A DNA stretch of 64,000 nucleotides, taken from positions 120,978,239-121,042,238 of the forward strand of contig NC_071393.1 in NCBI RefSeq assembly GCF_022682495.2. Reading direction: 5' to 3'. Below, in pieces: positions 1 to 11,050 of the stretch. The stretch's first letter is position 1; each line of letters opens with the position of its first letter. The translations under genes and the position numbers were made by a program. The notes below the pieces were generated by a model that worked only from the letters and a program-made list of their open reading frames with translations, was not told the origin of the DNA and ran no database searches. The DNA is from Desmodus rotundus. Taxonomy: Eukaryota > Chordata > Mammalia > Chiroptera > Phyllostomidae.

Positions 1-968
1 CCTAAAGTTTTCCTGCTGGTCACTTAACACCACATTCTGAGGCACAGCTTCCGTGCCCCAAGGTATGCTTTGTGATGGCTGAACCACTATGGCACAGCAA
101 GGTTTGCCACCTTTGCCTCTAGAAATGTACCATCCTTCCGGTCGCCACCCCGCTCCTCCATTTAGCCAATACCATGTTTAGGTTCTTGTATTAATAGCTC
201 CTTATGCCTAGAATTGACGTTTCACCTCAGCTTGAATTTTTTCTACTGAGAGTAAGAGAACACTAGAAGTTGGCTTAAACCCCTGGGTAATTTACTGTCA
301 CCCCAGGCAGAACGGCCCCAGACACGTGTGTCAAAGCTCTAGGTTCGCCTTGCAGCACTTCTCTCAGCAACACCCTCTTCTGTATGAGGCTTCCTGCTCA
401 GGACCACAACAAGGCAGCTTCTGCCGCTCCGGGCCTTGCAGCCAAACACAACAATGTCCAGAGAAGCAAGAAAACTCTCTTCCTGTGCATCTTTTTTCAT
501 TGTAAGTAAATGTTCCCCTGAAGTTCCCCAAAAAACTTCATAGCTCATTCTTTATTGATCAGAACAGGGTTGTATGCCTCGTAATTGGTCCCCATTAATT
601 TCTGGATGGAAAAGAAATAGATTGGGATGGAAGGTAAGCAAGACCACTCCAGGAGCCAACGGCACTTCCGTGCAAGTTTTGCTGGCACTATTCCCGGAGG
701 AGCAGGAATGGAAAAAGTGGAGAGCTGGGCTGACTGGAGACTGAAGGTCGGTAAATGTGTGAGGTGGGGGGGAGACATTGAAGATGCCAGTGAACATGTC
801 ATCAGAGCAGGTTTTCATGAAGTCCAGTCTCTCAGGAAAAAAGAAACTGATTGCAGGAAATGGCTGATCAACCAAAGGAATGTGGGAAGATTAAAATCAG
901 ATGGTAATGGCTAAAAGGGGAATAAAAGAAATGTGTCAGATCAGAGACTGAAATGTTAGAACTAAATA

Positions 969-1162
969 CAGGGTCCGACACAAATAGCTCCCCTTTTTTA
1001 TTATAAAGTCATAACCATGTAACTCTGTAACATAATAATATCACACTCAAGCACACCATATGACATTTTAGGGGAAATGTTTAAATTAAAACTATGAATT
1101 ATTACACCATATTATCACCCTACCTACCACAGTCAGGCAGGCGTTACTTCTGCCAGACCCTG
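969..1162. mobile_element. Mariner-type MITE (194 bp)
   Basis: The ends are inverted (CAGGGTCCGACACA... on the left and ...TGCCAGACCCTG on the right) and sit directly between TA dinucleotides at 967-968 and 1163-1164, the target duplication of Tc1/mariner elements. There is no coding capacity. The ends share the outer CAGGGTC and then diverge, so this is an aged copy. Confidence 0.75.
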
Positions 1163-1701
1163 TATTTGAGCATTAGAGAAATTACAAATGATAACAAATT
1201 TTAGTCACAGAACTTAGCTGCTGAGTGGTCTGAAGGTAAAATAGGAAGTTAGTGAAGTACAAAGATACAGAATTCAATGGTTTGCTGAATTGAACTTGGA
1301 GGTCACCACAGATGATGGCAAAAATTACAGGTAATGAAACAGGTTGAGGGGAAGCCAGGTGCAAAAACCCATGGGAAATGTAGAGGCACAATGGAAAACT
1401 AAGTAGCAGTCAGGAACAATGGGAAGAGAATGTTCTAACCTAGTAAACCCAGCTTCCAAAGAACAGCTGTACAGAGAAATTATGAAAGGATTGAAAATGG
1501 CTGGTGAAGGCAGAGGAGTGATACCGTCTGAAACTATGGTGGACACGGGAATGGGGGCCAGTTCCTCAAAGGCCTGACGACTAGGTACACACCGTTTTCA
1601 TGAATTATCTGAAAAGTGAACAAGGAAATTTTAAAAAGAAAAATAAGTTATCTTTTTGCATGTGAGAGAACATGGAGACAGACTGCTGGGTTATACGAAT
1701 A

Positions 1702-1822
1702 CAGAGTGGAACAAAAAGTAGGTTTACAGTTGTGAGAATAGAAAAGTTTATTCTTGTATTATGTATTAATTAGTGTATTATTTTCCACAAGAACAACTGT
1801 AAACTACTTTTGACCCACCTTG
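1702..1822. mobile_element. Mariner-type MITE (121 bp) with long inverted repeats
   Basis: Imperfect inverted repeats of about 33 bp (left CAGAGTGGAACAAAAAGTAG; right arm reverse-complemented begins CAAGGTGGGTCAAAAGTAGT) meet the inner block TTTACAGTTGT on both sides. TA flanks both ends (1700-1701, 1823-1824). Almost the whole element would fold into a hairpin. It is a different family from the MITE at 969. Confidence 0.8.
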
Positions 1823-1960
1823 TATATGAGTGATCTAGTCTTTCTTAAGTTGCATTTGATAGGACTGCATACGTATTAAAAAAGCATGCACATTAGCATT
1901 GATCCTTCTCACTTTTAACCATTAAAAATTCAAATTTTATAAGACAGTATTTACTACATA

Positions 1961-2540
1961 AAAGGGGGGGCCCCCAAAAAACAGAATTATCTTCTGGAGG
2001 GTGGGTCCCTTGTAGTACATACAGGCTTCCCCTGCAAAGTGATTATTCTAGGTAAGGAAGCCATCTACATCATTGTACTAGCTGGCGTTGTTGTGAGAGG
2101 CTGCATTCGGCTTCATGAAAAATTTTTGAAGACTCTTTCAACACATTTGCCCATTTCACGATGGGTGATTTACAAGCACGCCTGCACTGAGTATTCAGCA
2201 GTTTTTGACTAAAAGAGCATTACTCCCATGCCCCACCCTCCCCATTCACCCAATCTTGCCCTGAGCAACTTTTTTTTTTGATTCCCTGGAAGAAAAAGTC
2301 CTCAAAGAGAAACATTTTGCCAATGTGGAAGACACAAAACAAAAAAAGGCAGAAGCACTTTTCAGCATCAAAATTGACAAAAATTGACAAGTTCAAACTC
2401 TATTTCAAGCAGTGGAAAAAAAATGTCTCAATAGGTGTATTTCATCAAATGGGAAGTATTTTGAAGGCGACTGAAGTTTAAATACAAAAAAATAAATACA
2501 CAATTTTTAAAAAATGAATTGTTTTTAGAGGTTCCCCTCA
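1961..2540 (+). mobile_element. Mariner deletion derivative with transposase C-terminus
   Basis: The inverted ends (AAAGGGGGGGCCCCCAAAAA; right end ...GAGGTTCCCCTCA) are flanked by TA at 1959-1960 and 2541-2542. The element is 580 bp, against about 1.3 kb for a full mariner. From about 2220 it encodes the end of a mariner transposase, with a degraded proline- and serine-rich catalytic-region motif before position 2278, then an open frame (2278-2481) with WKKKSSKR and FKLYFKQWKKNVSIG. The N-terminal DNA-binding half is missing. The same structure occurs in reverse orientation at 21268-21815. It is not functional by itself. Confidence 0.85.
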
Positions 2541-2861
2541 TATAGTTCTTTATTTTCCTCCGAATGAAGGCAATACACAGAAGGAAAAGATGACAATTTA
2601 AGATTCTTGAAGTCAAAAACTATCAAGCAAAAAGCTCAATACATGGCCAAGCCAAGTATTTCAATTCAGAAAATACACACACACACACAAAACCTAAGAG
2701 TTACTCCCATTATCCATGTTAAAAAAGAAATATGAATTTGGAAACACTCTAAAAGGCATACACTATGAATAGAATCAAAGCATTTTCTCCTTTATCATTT
2801 TCAAAGCAATGTAAAAAGCCAATGACTTCAAACAGCACTTTAAAAGAAAAACAAGCTTCAT

Positions 2862-2950
2862 TCTTATTTGTGGCTGAGTAATATTCCATCAGATATGTTG
2901 TATACCTGAAACTAATGTAATACTGAGTGTCAACTAAAATTTTTAAATAA
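2862..2950. mobile_element. Short L1-like fragment(s)
   Basis: TGGCTGAGTAATATTCCAT is a familiar antisense L1 ORF2 string. It is followed at once by GTATACCTGAAACTAATG, a familiar L1 3' UTR string in the sense direction. The opposite orientations suggest a rearranged or twin-primed short L1 insertion, but the copy is too short to be sure. Confidence 0.45.
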
Positions 2951-5268
2951 GTTAATTTTTAAAAACAAATACAAAAGCATCATTTATGAGTAGATTGTAT
3001 CTATAAAAGTTTAGGTCTTCCAATATGCATTAAACATATCATTACAGACCTCCATGTAAACATCAGGGAATCATCTCTTAAGGAAAGTACACAATCAGAC
3101 TTCTGGTTTTTTCTGCAATGATATGCATTTGTTTGATACTTCCTACCCTTCAGTAATTAAGTAGATTTTTAATATGATATATATCTAGTAATCTACCAAG
3201 ATTTCAAAAATGTAAAAAGCTAAAAAGTAAATAATTCAAAGCAATTATTAAGAAAATAAAAACCTTAGGCCTTCCAATGTATTTTTAAACTGGAAAATGT
3301 TAAAGCAGAAAATAAATTATTCTGGAAAAAAAAATGGAAGTAGGAACAGAACTATTTTAAAAATGTAAAGATTATGTCTTTTGACCATGTAAAATACCCT
3401 AACAAGGCTACTTATTAAACAATTAATTTATTTTTTAAACCGTAATGTGTCTTATTTGTAAACCAGTATCATTTTTATTTTAATATATTCTTCCAAATAT
3501 ACCCTGGAGGCACTTTTGAAAATAATTAGTCCTAAAAAATCCAAAAAGGAGTAGGCTGTGTTACTACTGCCTTAAGAGGACTTTGGAGTTTTATTAAGAA
3601 TTAAATACTTGTTAGAGGTATTATTCAGTAAGATATATTTTTTAAAATATACCTTTCTCCAAAATTATTTACAATGTATTTCCATATGACAGGTTTACTG
3701 GACACTTGAATTTGCAATGAGCTTTCTGTTACCCTTTCTTCTTTGATTAACCATTGCTCTAACTGTGGCATGCTGAATTAATTTTAAGGCTTTTAAAGTG
3801 GAAATTACAATGCCTGCTGTGATAATTGTGATACTACCCTAACTATGGCAATCACTTTAAAACTACTTCTTTGCTTATCATTAGCATTGCTAAGTGATAA
3901 AAATAATTATATCAGGAATATTCTGGGAAATGATTGTTTAACAATTTTTAATATTCTGAAAAGCTCGATCCAGAAGACTCTCAGCACCATGGAATAGGAC
4001 ACTGTCTGACGGCATGGACCCCTCTAAATTTCCTCTAATTAAGTAAAATCCCCAGATGGTTCTCTCCTAATCACTCCCTCAACTACTCTTCTCCTCGGCT
4101 CTACTTGCCATACAGGCAAGCTCACCAAACCAGTTACCAGACCAGGCTGACAACAGAATAATCAAGGGAGAGAGCGAAGTCCTGGGATGAAAACAGTTCA
4201 GATTCAAGTCTGAGAGCTGTCGAGATGCTCTACCTCTGGTTCCCCAGTATGAGTCGGATGGGTGAAATGGAAAAGCAGACACTCCACCGTGAGGGCAAAG
4301 TGACCACTTCCTCCATCTTCCATAAGTCCGAGAAACTCACATGTGAAAGGCAAGCACTCTTCCATGATAGCTCATTTGAAGTAAGGTCCTGTCACTTTTA
4401 TGTGCTGACAATTGATTTTATAAATGTAACTGCCCTACATTTTGTTTTCTCTTGAAAGAAAGTCCAAATCATTATTCTCCTGGAATGTTCAGAGTTCTTG
4501 ATAAGTGACAAATGACAAAGCAGAAATGATAAACCAAGACTAAACATGGATAAAAATCAATCATGACTTTCCTGCTTATTATCTTATAAACATCTGGGTT
4601 TAATTCAACCCAAAGATATAGTAGAGAATCAACATAGGAGCATAAAATCCATTTAAAGTAATTGATTATACAAGAGAAAAGATGACATGAATGCATACAA
4701 AGATCAGTGAAATGCTTTCTGTTGCCATCAACAGGGCACAAAAGCAGCCTTAAAGACGCCTGTGATCTGACAACACTGCTCATTCAGTCAGATTCTCAAT
4801 GTCACCTATTTAACTAAAGCCATTATAGTGGCTGCCAGAAAATGGTCCAGTGGTAACTTCCACAACTTTAAATGCCTCTTTCTAACAAATACTTAAGTTG
4901 AAATATACAAATAAATGGTATTCTAAAATAAAAGTCACATGGTTGTTAAGAAAGATTTTATGACTTTCTTACACTTCAATATTAAAGAATAATTTCAGTT
5001 TAGGGAAGTAAAAACTAAACTGGGGTAAGAGGTTAGACCTCTTTTAAGGGCCAACTCTGAAAAGCCATAGAATGAAAAAGGCTTTAAAAAGATTTGTAAA
5101 AACTCAATTACTCTTTACCTTGAAAGAGTCAAGACATAACCCCTCTTCTATCAAGAACATCTCGATAGTCGATATGCACAGCGTGGCACCCAAGTGTTTG
5201 TTCTTAGGACTGAAGAATAAGTGCTTGGTCACAGCAAAAATCGTTCCTTAGGAATTTGGCTTTTATAC

Positions 5269-5619
5269 CTGATTGTTCCTGTCTGTCAGCTGATCGAGAG
5301 TTTCAGACTGTTTCTCCAATGCTCTCTCCAACTTCTTATGCTTAAGCTTCCACTGCCGAATGGACTCCTGAGCTTTCAGTTTCAGCTCTTCTCTCCTCTT
5401 CTCCGCCTCCTGTCTCAGGGCCTCTGACTGCTGGAAGTCGAGGAGGTACTGCTCGGCCTGCTTGGTGGCGTCCTCAGCATGGTGAGTCAGCTCTGAGATC
5501 TGGAGGTCAGCATGCTTTCGCTTGGCATCACATGTCTCAAAGTGCTTCTGGATCTCCTGAAGTTGATCCAACATCTGGAGTTGCTGTTTTTCCTTGCTGT
5601 CCAATTCACGTGTTAAATT
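5269..5619 (-). CDS. CEP128: CEP128 internal exon F (largest, most 3' exon in the window)
   Basis: This exon has 351 bases (117 codons, phase 0 to 0). The acceptor is ...TTTATTCTTAG and the donor is GTATAA. It begins NLTRELDSKEKQQLQML and ends SETLDQLTDRNNQ. Inner strings such as KRKHADLQISELT, EDATKQAEQY and LKAQESIRQWKLKHKKLERA are nearly the same as human CEP128. It is continuous coiled coil with a very basic patch (KLKHKK). Wobble positions are GC-rich compared with the AT-rich introns, so it stands out on base composition. The next downstream exon (human ILKEKDELK...) is not in positions 1-5268. An internal methionine is not a start; the exon reads in from upstream. Confidence 0.96.
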
Positions 5620-6479
5620 CTAAGAATAAAGCAGGTGAAATATTAGGAACGTATTCTTGTCAAAATTGGATGCATAATATATCAAAGAACTGTCTCTAAT
5701 GTCACTGAAATGGGAATCATCTATATTAAATTCCGTTAGCAACCAATCTAGAAAATATAAGCCCTTTTCTACATATTTTATAATCATATTAGTTGAGAAA
5801 ATTTTTTATAAAAGTTTTTTGTCCTACTACTTCATTCTCCAAAACAGGAAAATAAGTATTTTCCAATTGGCCATCGACAAAATAGAGAGAAGGCCTTTCT
5901 GATGAAAACAATGTGCATTACTTTAATAAGACAGTATTCTGTCCAACTAAAGAAATATCAGACAGATTACCATAGCAACTGTGTAATATTTCATTCCTCA
6001 AATTTTGTTAAAATAAAAATCCATGATAAGAAATGAGCATTGATGACAAAAACATCAGTATAAATAAGACTATACTTGAAAGTTCATTTAAAAAAAAAAG
6101 GGTCTCAATTAAGGATTTTCCAGCTAAATCAACATGTTATATGTTGATAAACTTATCTCAAGCTTCCTGATTCACTATAGAATAGATTTTTAAATAAACT
6201 TAAATTTTTTTGAATACTTATCTAATCCAGAAAATAACCTGAACTCTTAAAATCTAAAGCAGAGTTGGTCAATAATACATTTGGAAACCACACTAAATCA
6301 TCATGATTCATACATATTTTTAATTTGAGTAGATTGGGTACAAATCTACTTTTAATTTCAAAACTGAGAGGACATTATTTTTAGATAGCATTCTATACGA
6401 GTAAAATAATATTGTAATCATTAACATTAAGACACTATTCTAAAGCCTTGGAAGGGAGTGCAAATTCAGAAATAAACAT

Positions 6480-6760
6480 TTACAATGTGGCCCATAGCTT
6501 CCCTTCCTGCGCCTTAGTTTCCAAATACCTGGGGTGACAAAGTTAACATGACGAGGTCATGTGCCCAAATAAGATTGGGCTCAGGAGACCAAGATGCTGC
6601 TGCAAGCTACACAAATCATGAATATCACCTACATTGTACTGAGACCCCTACAAATGGAAACCGGAAGCGTTTACCAGGTCCCTCAGGCTCTAACAGCACA
6701 CGTTCTGTTACAGAGCCCATTATTCCTGAACCGGGGCTTAAATAAAGTCAAATACAATTT
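6480..6760 (+). other. Possible LTR-like 3' end
   Basis: This is a GC-richer block in AT-rich intron that ends with a polyadenylation signal (AATAAA, about 6741-6746). It has no clear homology that I can name and no target duplication was found. A 65-codon open frame in it has no recognisable product. An old LTR remnant is the likeliest reading, with low confidence. Confidence 0.2.
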
Positions 6761-7129
6761 CTCTCTTGATTAATGCTATGGTTTGACATTATGACAAAAA
6801 ATATAAAAATAATGCCTCAAAAACAAGCTTCATTTTCGTAGCAACAGGTTTGCATGTGCTCAGTTTGCTAAATTCAGTGCAGTCTGAAAGAGATGAGTCA
6901 CTCCTTATTTATGCAAAGGAAACAATAAACTGAGAACTGTGCACTTGTTTATGTGGAAAATTCTAAAATGAGATCAGAAAGCTCTTATTTAATACCACTA
7001 TGTTATAAATCAACTTTATTAACAAGCAGTAACCAACAGAGGTACACATTTTATTTTTTTCTAACACACACTTGGAGAGTGGTTACATTTTCTCTGTGTC
7101 AGGCACATAGTCTACAGACAGGTAGAAAA

Positions 7130-7361
7130 CAAAATATAACCAGAGACATTGTAGTTAAGAACAATCTAACAATAGCCAGAAGGGAGTGGGAAGGGGACAG
7201 TGAGGAGAGGGGATTACAGGAGCTACTATGAAGGACACATGGACAAAATCAAGGGAGAGTGGAGGCGGGGGAGGGAGGTGGGTTTGGCTGGGATGGGGTG
7301 GAGGGATGGGGAGAAAATGCAGACAACTGTAATTGAATAACAATAAAATTTTTTTTTAAAA
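7130..7361 (+). mobile_element. L1 3' end (5'-truncated)
   Basis: It begins at AAAATATAACCAGAGACATT and carries the G-rich L1 3' UTR (GGAGAGTGGAGGCGGGGGAG...), then the terminal AACTGTAATTGAATAACAAT and a short A/T tail. The same 3' UTR occurs at 33420-33660 and, inverted, at 44483-44740. No clear target duplication was seen. Confidence 0.85.
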
Positions 7362-7569
7362 ATTTGGCTTCAACAACAAGGAAGCTAATATTCTCAATGG
7401 GGAGACAGTCACACTAAGAGCTAATTACACGGATAGTGCTAGGAGCTAAGATGAGATAGACAGTTAGCCAAAGGGGTCTATGTTCTGCAGTGTGCCGGGG
7501 AGGGTTTGTCTTTGGAGGTGACACCGTGAGTTGAGATCTAAATGAAAAGGAGAGAATAATAGTAATAAT

Positions 7570-7700
7570 TACAACTATGACTGAAGTTTACTGGGCACTT
7601 GAGCTGTGCAAGGAATTGTGTAATTGCCTTATATGAATTATCTCTTTCAGTCCCACCATAAAACTGCAGTAAGGCACAACAGCAGGGACAAGAGCCACAG
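7570..7700 (-). repeat. MIR SINE fragment
   Basis: The text ACTGGGCACTTGAGCTGTGCAAGG...TTATATGAATTATCTC...CCCACCATAAAACTGCAGTAAGG follows the reverse complement of the MIR 3' half (in the family: GGCACTGTGCTAAG...ATTATCTCATTTAATCCTCAC). It is highly diverged, as expected for a pre-placental SINE. Confidence 0.65.
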
Positions 7701-8802
7701 AGTGGGCCATCGGTGGCTGTTTGTGAAGAGTCGCATTTGAAGAGGGCTATGAAGACATTGGACAGTCAGGTCAGAAATCAGGTTGGGGGATGCTGAAATC
7801 CATTCCAAGCTTTCAGAGGTTTCTCAGCCTGGGAATAACATGATCAGATCCATGCTTGAGAAAGATTATTCACCAAAGGACATTATTCTAACACTAGGGT
7901 ATTAAAATATTATGGCAACATTAAAAATAATTGAAAATCATCATTTTAAAGCAGGAATGAACTTTTAGAACCAATTCTTCTCTTATCTGAATTCATTTTC
8001 AGCAATCAAATTCAATGAGGCTGGCTTATAACAGATAAGAACCAATTGTGGTATTTAAGAAACAAGGAAAAAAAAAAAGAAAACTCTTGTCAGTCTTTCT
8101 GAAAACAATACAGGTGTGCTTCCATTCGGTCCCATACACATTTACGGCACCGAGCGCCCTCCCAGCTGCTGAGACACGAAGATGAGCAGGACCGCACGGT
8201 TCTACACCCTGCTGCTCTGGGGAACCATACAGCCCAGTTAGGGAGACAGACACACAGCAATTATTTTCAATAAACATAATATATATGAGCAATTCTTTCT
8301 TCTCTGTCTCAAATTTTGCCTCTCTTCCCAATTTTTAAGGCCTAATCTATACTTTCATTTCTTTTCTCAGTGTTTTTATCTGATTATATAATTTTTCTAA
8401 CACTGATTCTTTGTCTAAAAAAAAAAAAGGGCCCCAAGCTAACACCATTAAGCGGTGGCTAAGGACCAAAATGAAGATATTGATAATTCAACAGTTGCTG
8501 CTGAAAGTAATAAAGCGAGAGAGAAATGGAGGGACAGGGAAGAAGGAGATAAACAGGGATCCAATATGAATGCCTATGCCAGCCAATCCCAGAACTCAAA
8601 CAACAACCCACACCATTAAGGCAAGTGTGTGGCTAGCAGTTCTGCCCTCTGATGACCTTCAGTGCCTTCTTCCTTGATTAAAGAGCCCTTAACATTGGTG
8701 TTGGGAGGAAAAGGGAGTTAAGAATAAGAGGAAAAAAAATTAATGAGAGAATCTCCTGTTAATAAACAAGATCTCTCTCCCAAGCATTCACAAATAAAGC
8801 AT

Positions 8803-9415
8803 TTTGTACTGTTGGTGGGAATGCAGACTGGTCCAGCCACTGTGGAAAGCAGTATGCAGATAGCTTAAAAAACTAAAAATGGATCTGCCTCTTAACCCAG
8901 CAATCCCACTTCTGGGAATATATCCAAAGGAATAAAAAACATTAATTCAGAAGAATGTAAGGACCCCTATGTTCATTGCAGCGTTATTTGCAAACACCAA
9001 GCTATGGGGGCAGCTCAAATGCCCATCAATAGATGAGTGGATAAACCAACTATGGGGCATCTAGACAATGGAATAGTACTTGGTCATTAAAAAAAAATTT
9101 TACCCGTTGTGCCAGCATGGATGGACCCAGAGAACATCATACTAAGTAAAATAAGCCAGTCAGAGAATGACAAATACCATATGATTTCACTCATATATGG
9201 AATCTAATGACCAAGATGGACAAACAAGCAGAATAGTAACAGACTCAGCTGGAGAGCAGATGACAGCTCTTGGGGGGCTGGGTTTAGGTGGTGGAGGGAT
9301 CGAGCAAAAAGAAAAAAGAACTCATGAACATAGACAATAGTGTGGAGATTACAGAGGGGAGAGGCGTACAAGGGCTTAAATGGTATTTCTTTTAAAGAAG
9401 AAAAAAAATTTTTTC
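8803..9415 (+). mobile_element. L1 ORF2 3' end plus 3' UTR (5'-truncated)
   Basis: It opens with ACTGTTGGTGGGAATGCAGA and contains the usual end of L1 ORF2 (AACCCAGCAATCCCACTTCTGGGAATATATCC, GCTCAAATGCCCATCAATAGATGAGTGGAT in part, ATCATACTAAGTAAAATAAG), followed by a 3' UTR that ends in an A-rich tail. Reading frames are broken. Confidence 0.9.
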
Positions 9416-9935
9416 AATCCCAAATTAGGGCCAAGCCAAATGGAAATACAATCATTTGTAAAGCCTCTATTTACTAAAGAAAAATTAATGAACAAGCCAC
9501 TTGTTCAATATTCCCAAACATTTAATAATATCCAAGGAAGCCCTCCTCCTAAATTCTAGGGGCAAAGTTAACTACAGACTTTTATTGTTAATGTTTACAA
9601 CAGCTAGCCTGTAATTTTTAGATACACTGCATCCATCATACAATAGTCGCAGACACACACACAAGACTCCATATGCACACCTTTTAGTGTACTGCAGTAA
9701 ACATGTACACTGAACATTTTTGTGGGTGTTTGTAGTATACTTATCTTACTGGAAATAAAGAATTTTAATATAGAGATTGAGTTTTTATAGCTTGGCATGG
9801 ATAACAAGTTCATTTTAAGCATAGGTGTTTGGGTGAAAACTCCTCAGTTAGAAACGCAATTCTTAATTACAACATTTCTCATATAAAAACACACAAAACC
9901 CACATAAACTACAACAGTATTAGACAGACATGAGC

Positions 9936-11050
9936 AAAGCAAGGACCATGGGTCAGGCGTAGGTCACCAGGGCAGAAAGCCTCGGGTGCCTAGCATTGGG
10001 CAAACCTGGGAAAACAAGGACCTCGCCCCCAGAGGTAACCCTTCCACCCCTAGCATATCACTGGCCCCGTGGTTTAGACCCCCTGACATTCCATATCGCT
10101 GGTCATGTGGTTCAGACCCTCTCCTGACCTTTCCTACCCTGGCATGTAGCCAATCTTGCAGAAGACTCCCTTGGAGGAGGAACAAGGGGCTGAAGAGTGG
10201 TCTCATTCCACTCCCATGTGTGCCCCCCACCCTCCCATTGCATGACCACTCCCTTAAGCATTAACCCCTAGAGCACAGGTGGCAAACACAAGGCCCGTGG
10301 GCCGAATCCGGCCCTCCACCTTGTTTTATCTGGGCAGCACCTTGTTTCTACCCACTGGTAGCGCCAAGCTCCTTGCCCCTAGTTAAGGAGTAGTTACATT
10401 TATACAGTCCTAAAATTACATTTGGCCCTTTGAAGGCAACCACAAGGCTGATGTGGTCCCCAGTGAAAATGAGTTTGACACCCATGCTAGGGGCACCATC
10501 TTGGCCTCAGATTTGTTTCAGCTCCAGGCCCAGAAAAGCTGCAAAACCAGACAAGCAATGCCATGTCTGCCTCAGGACCAGCTGCACTGGCTGATGACCC
10601 CCTGCTCTGGCACCGACCAATCAGGAAACCATGACCTTGAAAGAACGCAGCTGGAAAGCTGATTAAAACTCTATTGAGATTCACCCCTGGGACATACTCT
10701 ACAAATCTCCACCTTTAAAGCCCGTAGGATGGAGGACCCAGATCTCCCTCTCAGGAGCACACCCAGGCCTTCCCAGTCCTCCCACCCTCTTCCCCTCCTA
10801 GGCGCTTTTCCTTCTCTCTCTCCCCTAAGCTCCAAGGGCCCTTCCGTTGCCTCTGTAACTTGTTTCCTGATCCCACTGCTTCTACAGCTCACTTCTTCTA
10901 TCTCTGTGACTTCCTGAATGAATTTTTGCTTATGGTTTGAATCGTGGCTCGGAATTCTTTCTTAGCTAGAACTCAAGTACCGAGGTTGCTGAACCGAGGT
11001 CTGGTCCTGACTCCACCAGTCTAACACCTGGTGCCATTTTGCCACCAATG
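9936..11050 (+). mobile_element. Candidate endogenous retrovirus LTR (solo), split by a hAT MITE
   Basis: The block is GC-rich against its surroundings. Between 10487 and 11050 it has features of a class I (gammaretrovirus-like) LTR in order: CCAATCAGGAAACC (10617-10630), a TATA-like CCTTTAAAGCCCG (10711-10723), a pyrimidine-rich R/U5-like region, and a terminal part with TCTGGTCCTGACTCCACC and CTGGTGCCATTTTG. No gag, pol or env sequence follows, so it would be a solo LTR. The left border and the target duplication were not resolved. The hAT MITE at 10276-10486 interrupts it. Confidence 0.45.
10276..10486 (-). mobile_element. hAT-type MITE inside the candidate LTR
   Basis: The ends are inverted (CAGGTGGCAAACAC... 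and ...GAGTTTGACACCCATG). They are flanked by 8-bp near-duplicates CTAGAGCA (10268-10275) and CTAGGGGC (10487-10494), the target length of hAT transposons. The interior has the GGGCCGAATCCGGCCCTCCACC palindrome-like block and CCTTTGAAGGCAACC. It is the same family as 47929-48141 in the opposite orientation. It has no coding capacity. Confidence 0.75.

Larger units (their letters stand above)
1..5268 (-). other. CEP128: CEP128 intron downstream of exon F (partial)
   Basis: This is intron on the gene's 3' side, cut by the window edge. It holds two mariner-type MITEs (969-1162 and 1702-1822), a mariner deletion derivative (1961-2540) and a short L1-like stretch (about 2862-2950). I searched for the expected next coding segment by eye and did not find it. 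Positions 1-960 are relatively GC-rich and carry overlapping minus-strand open frames at 339-875 that I cannot assign. In 2960-5268 I see AT-rich intron and nothing recognisable. Confidence 0.8.

Noticed and set aside
4079..4783. Open frames of 67 to 103 codons in the intron downstream of exon F
   Set aside because: None continues the CEP128 reading, none has matching splice sites, and no domain is recognisable.
5221..5427. 68-codon plus-strand frame
   Set aside because: It is the antisense shadow of CEP128 exon F.
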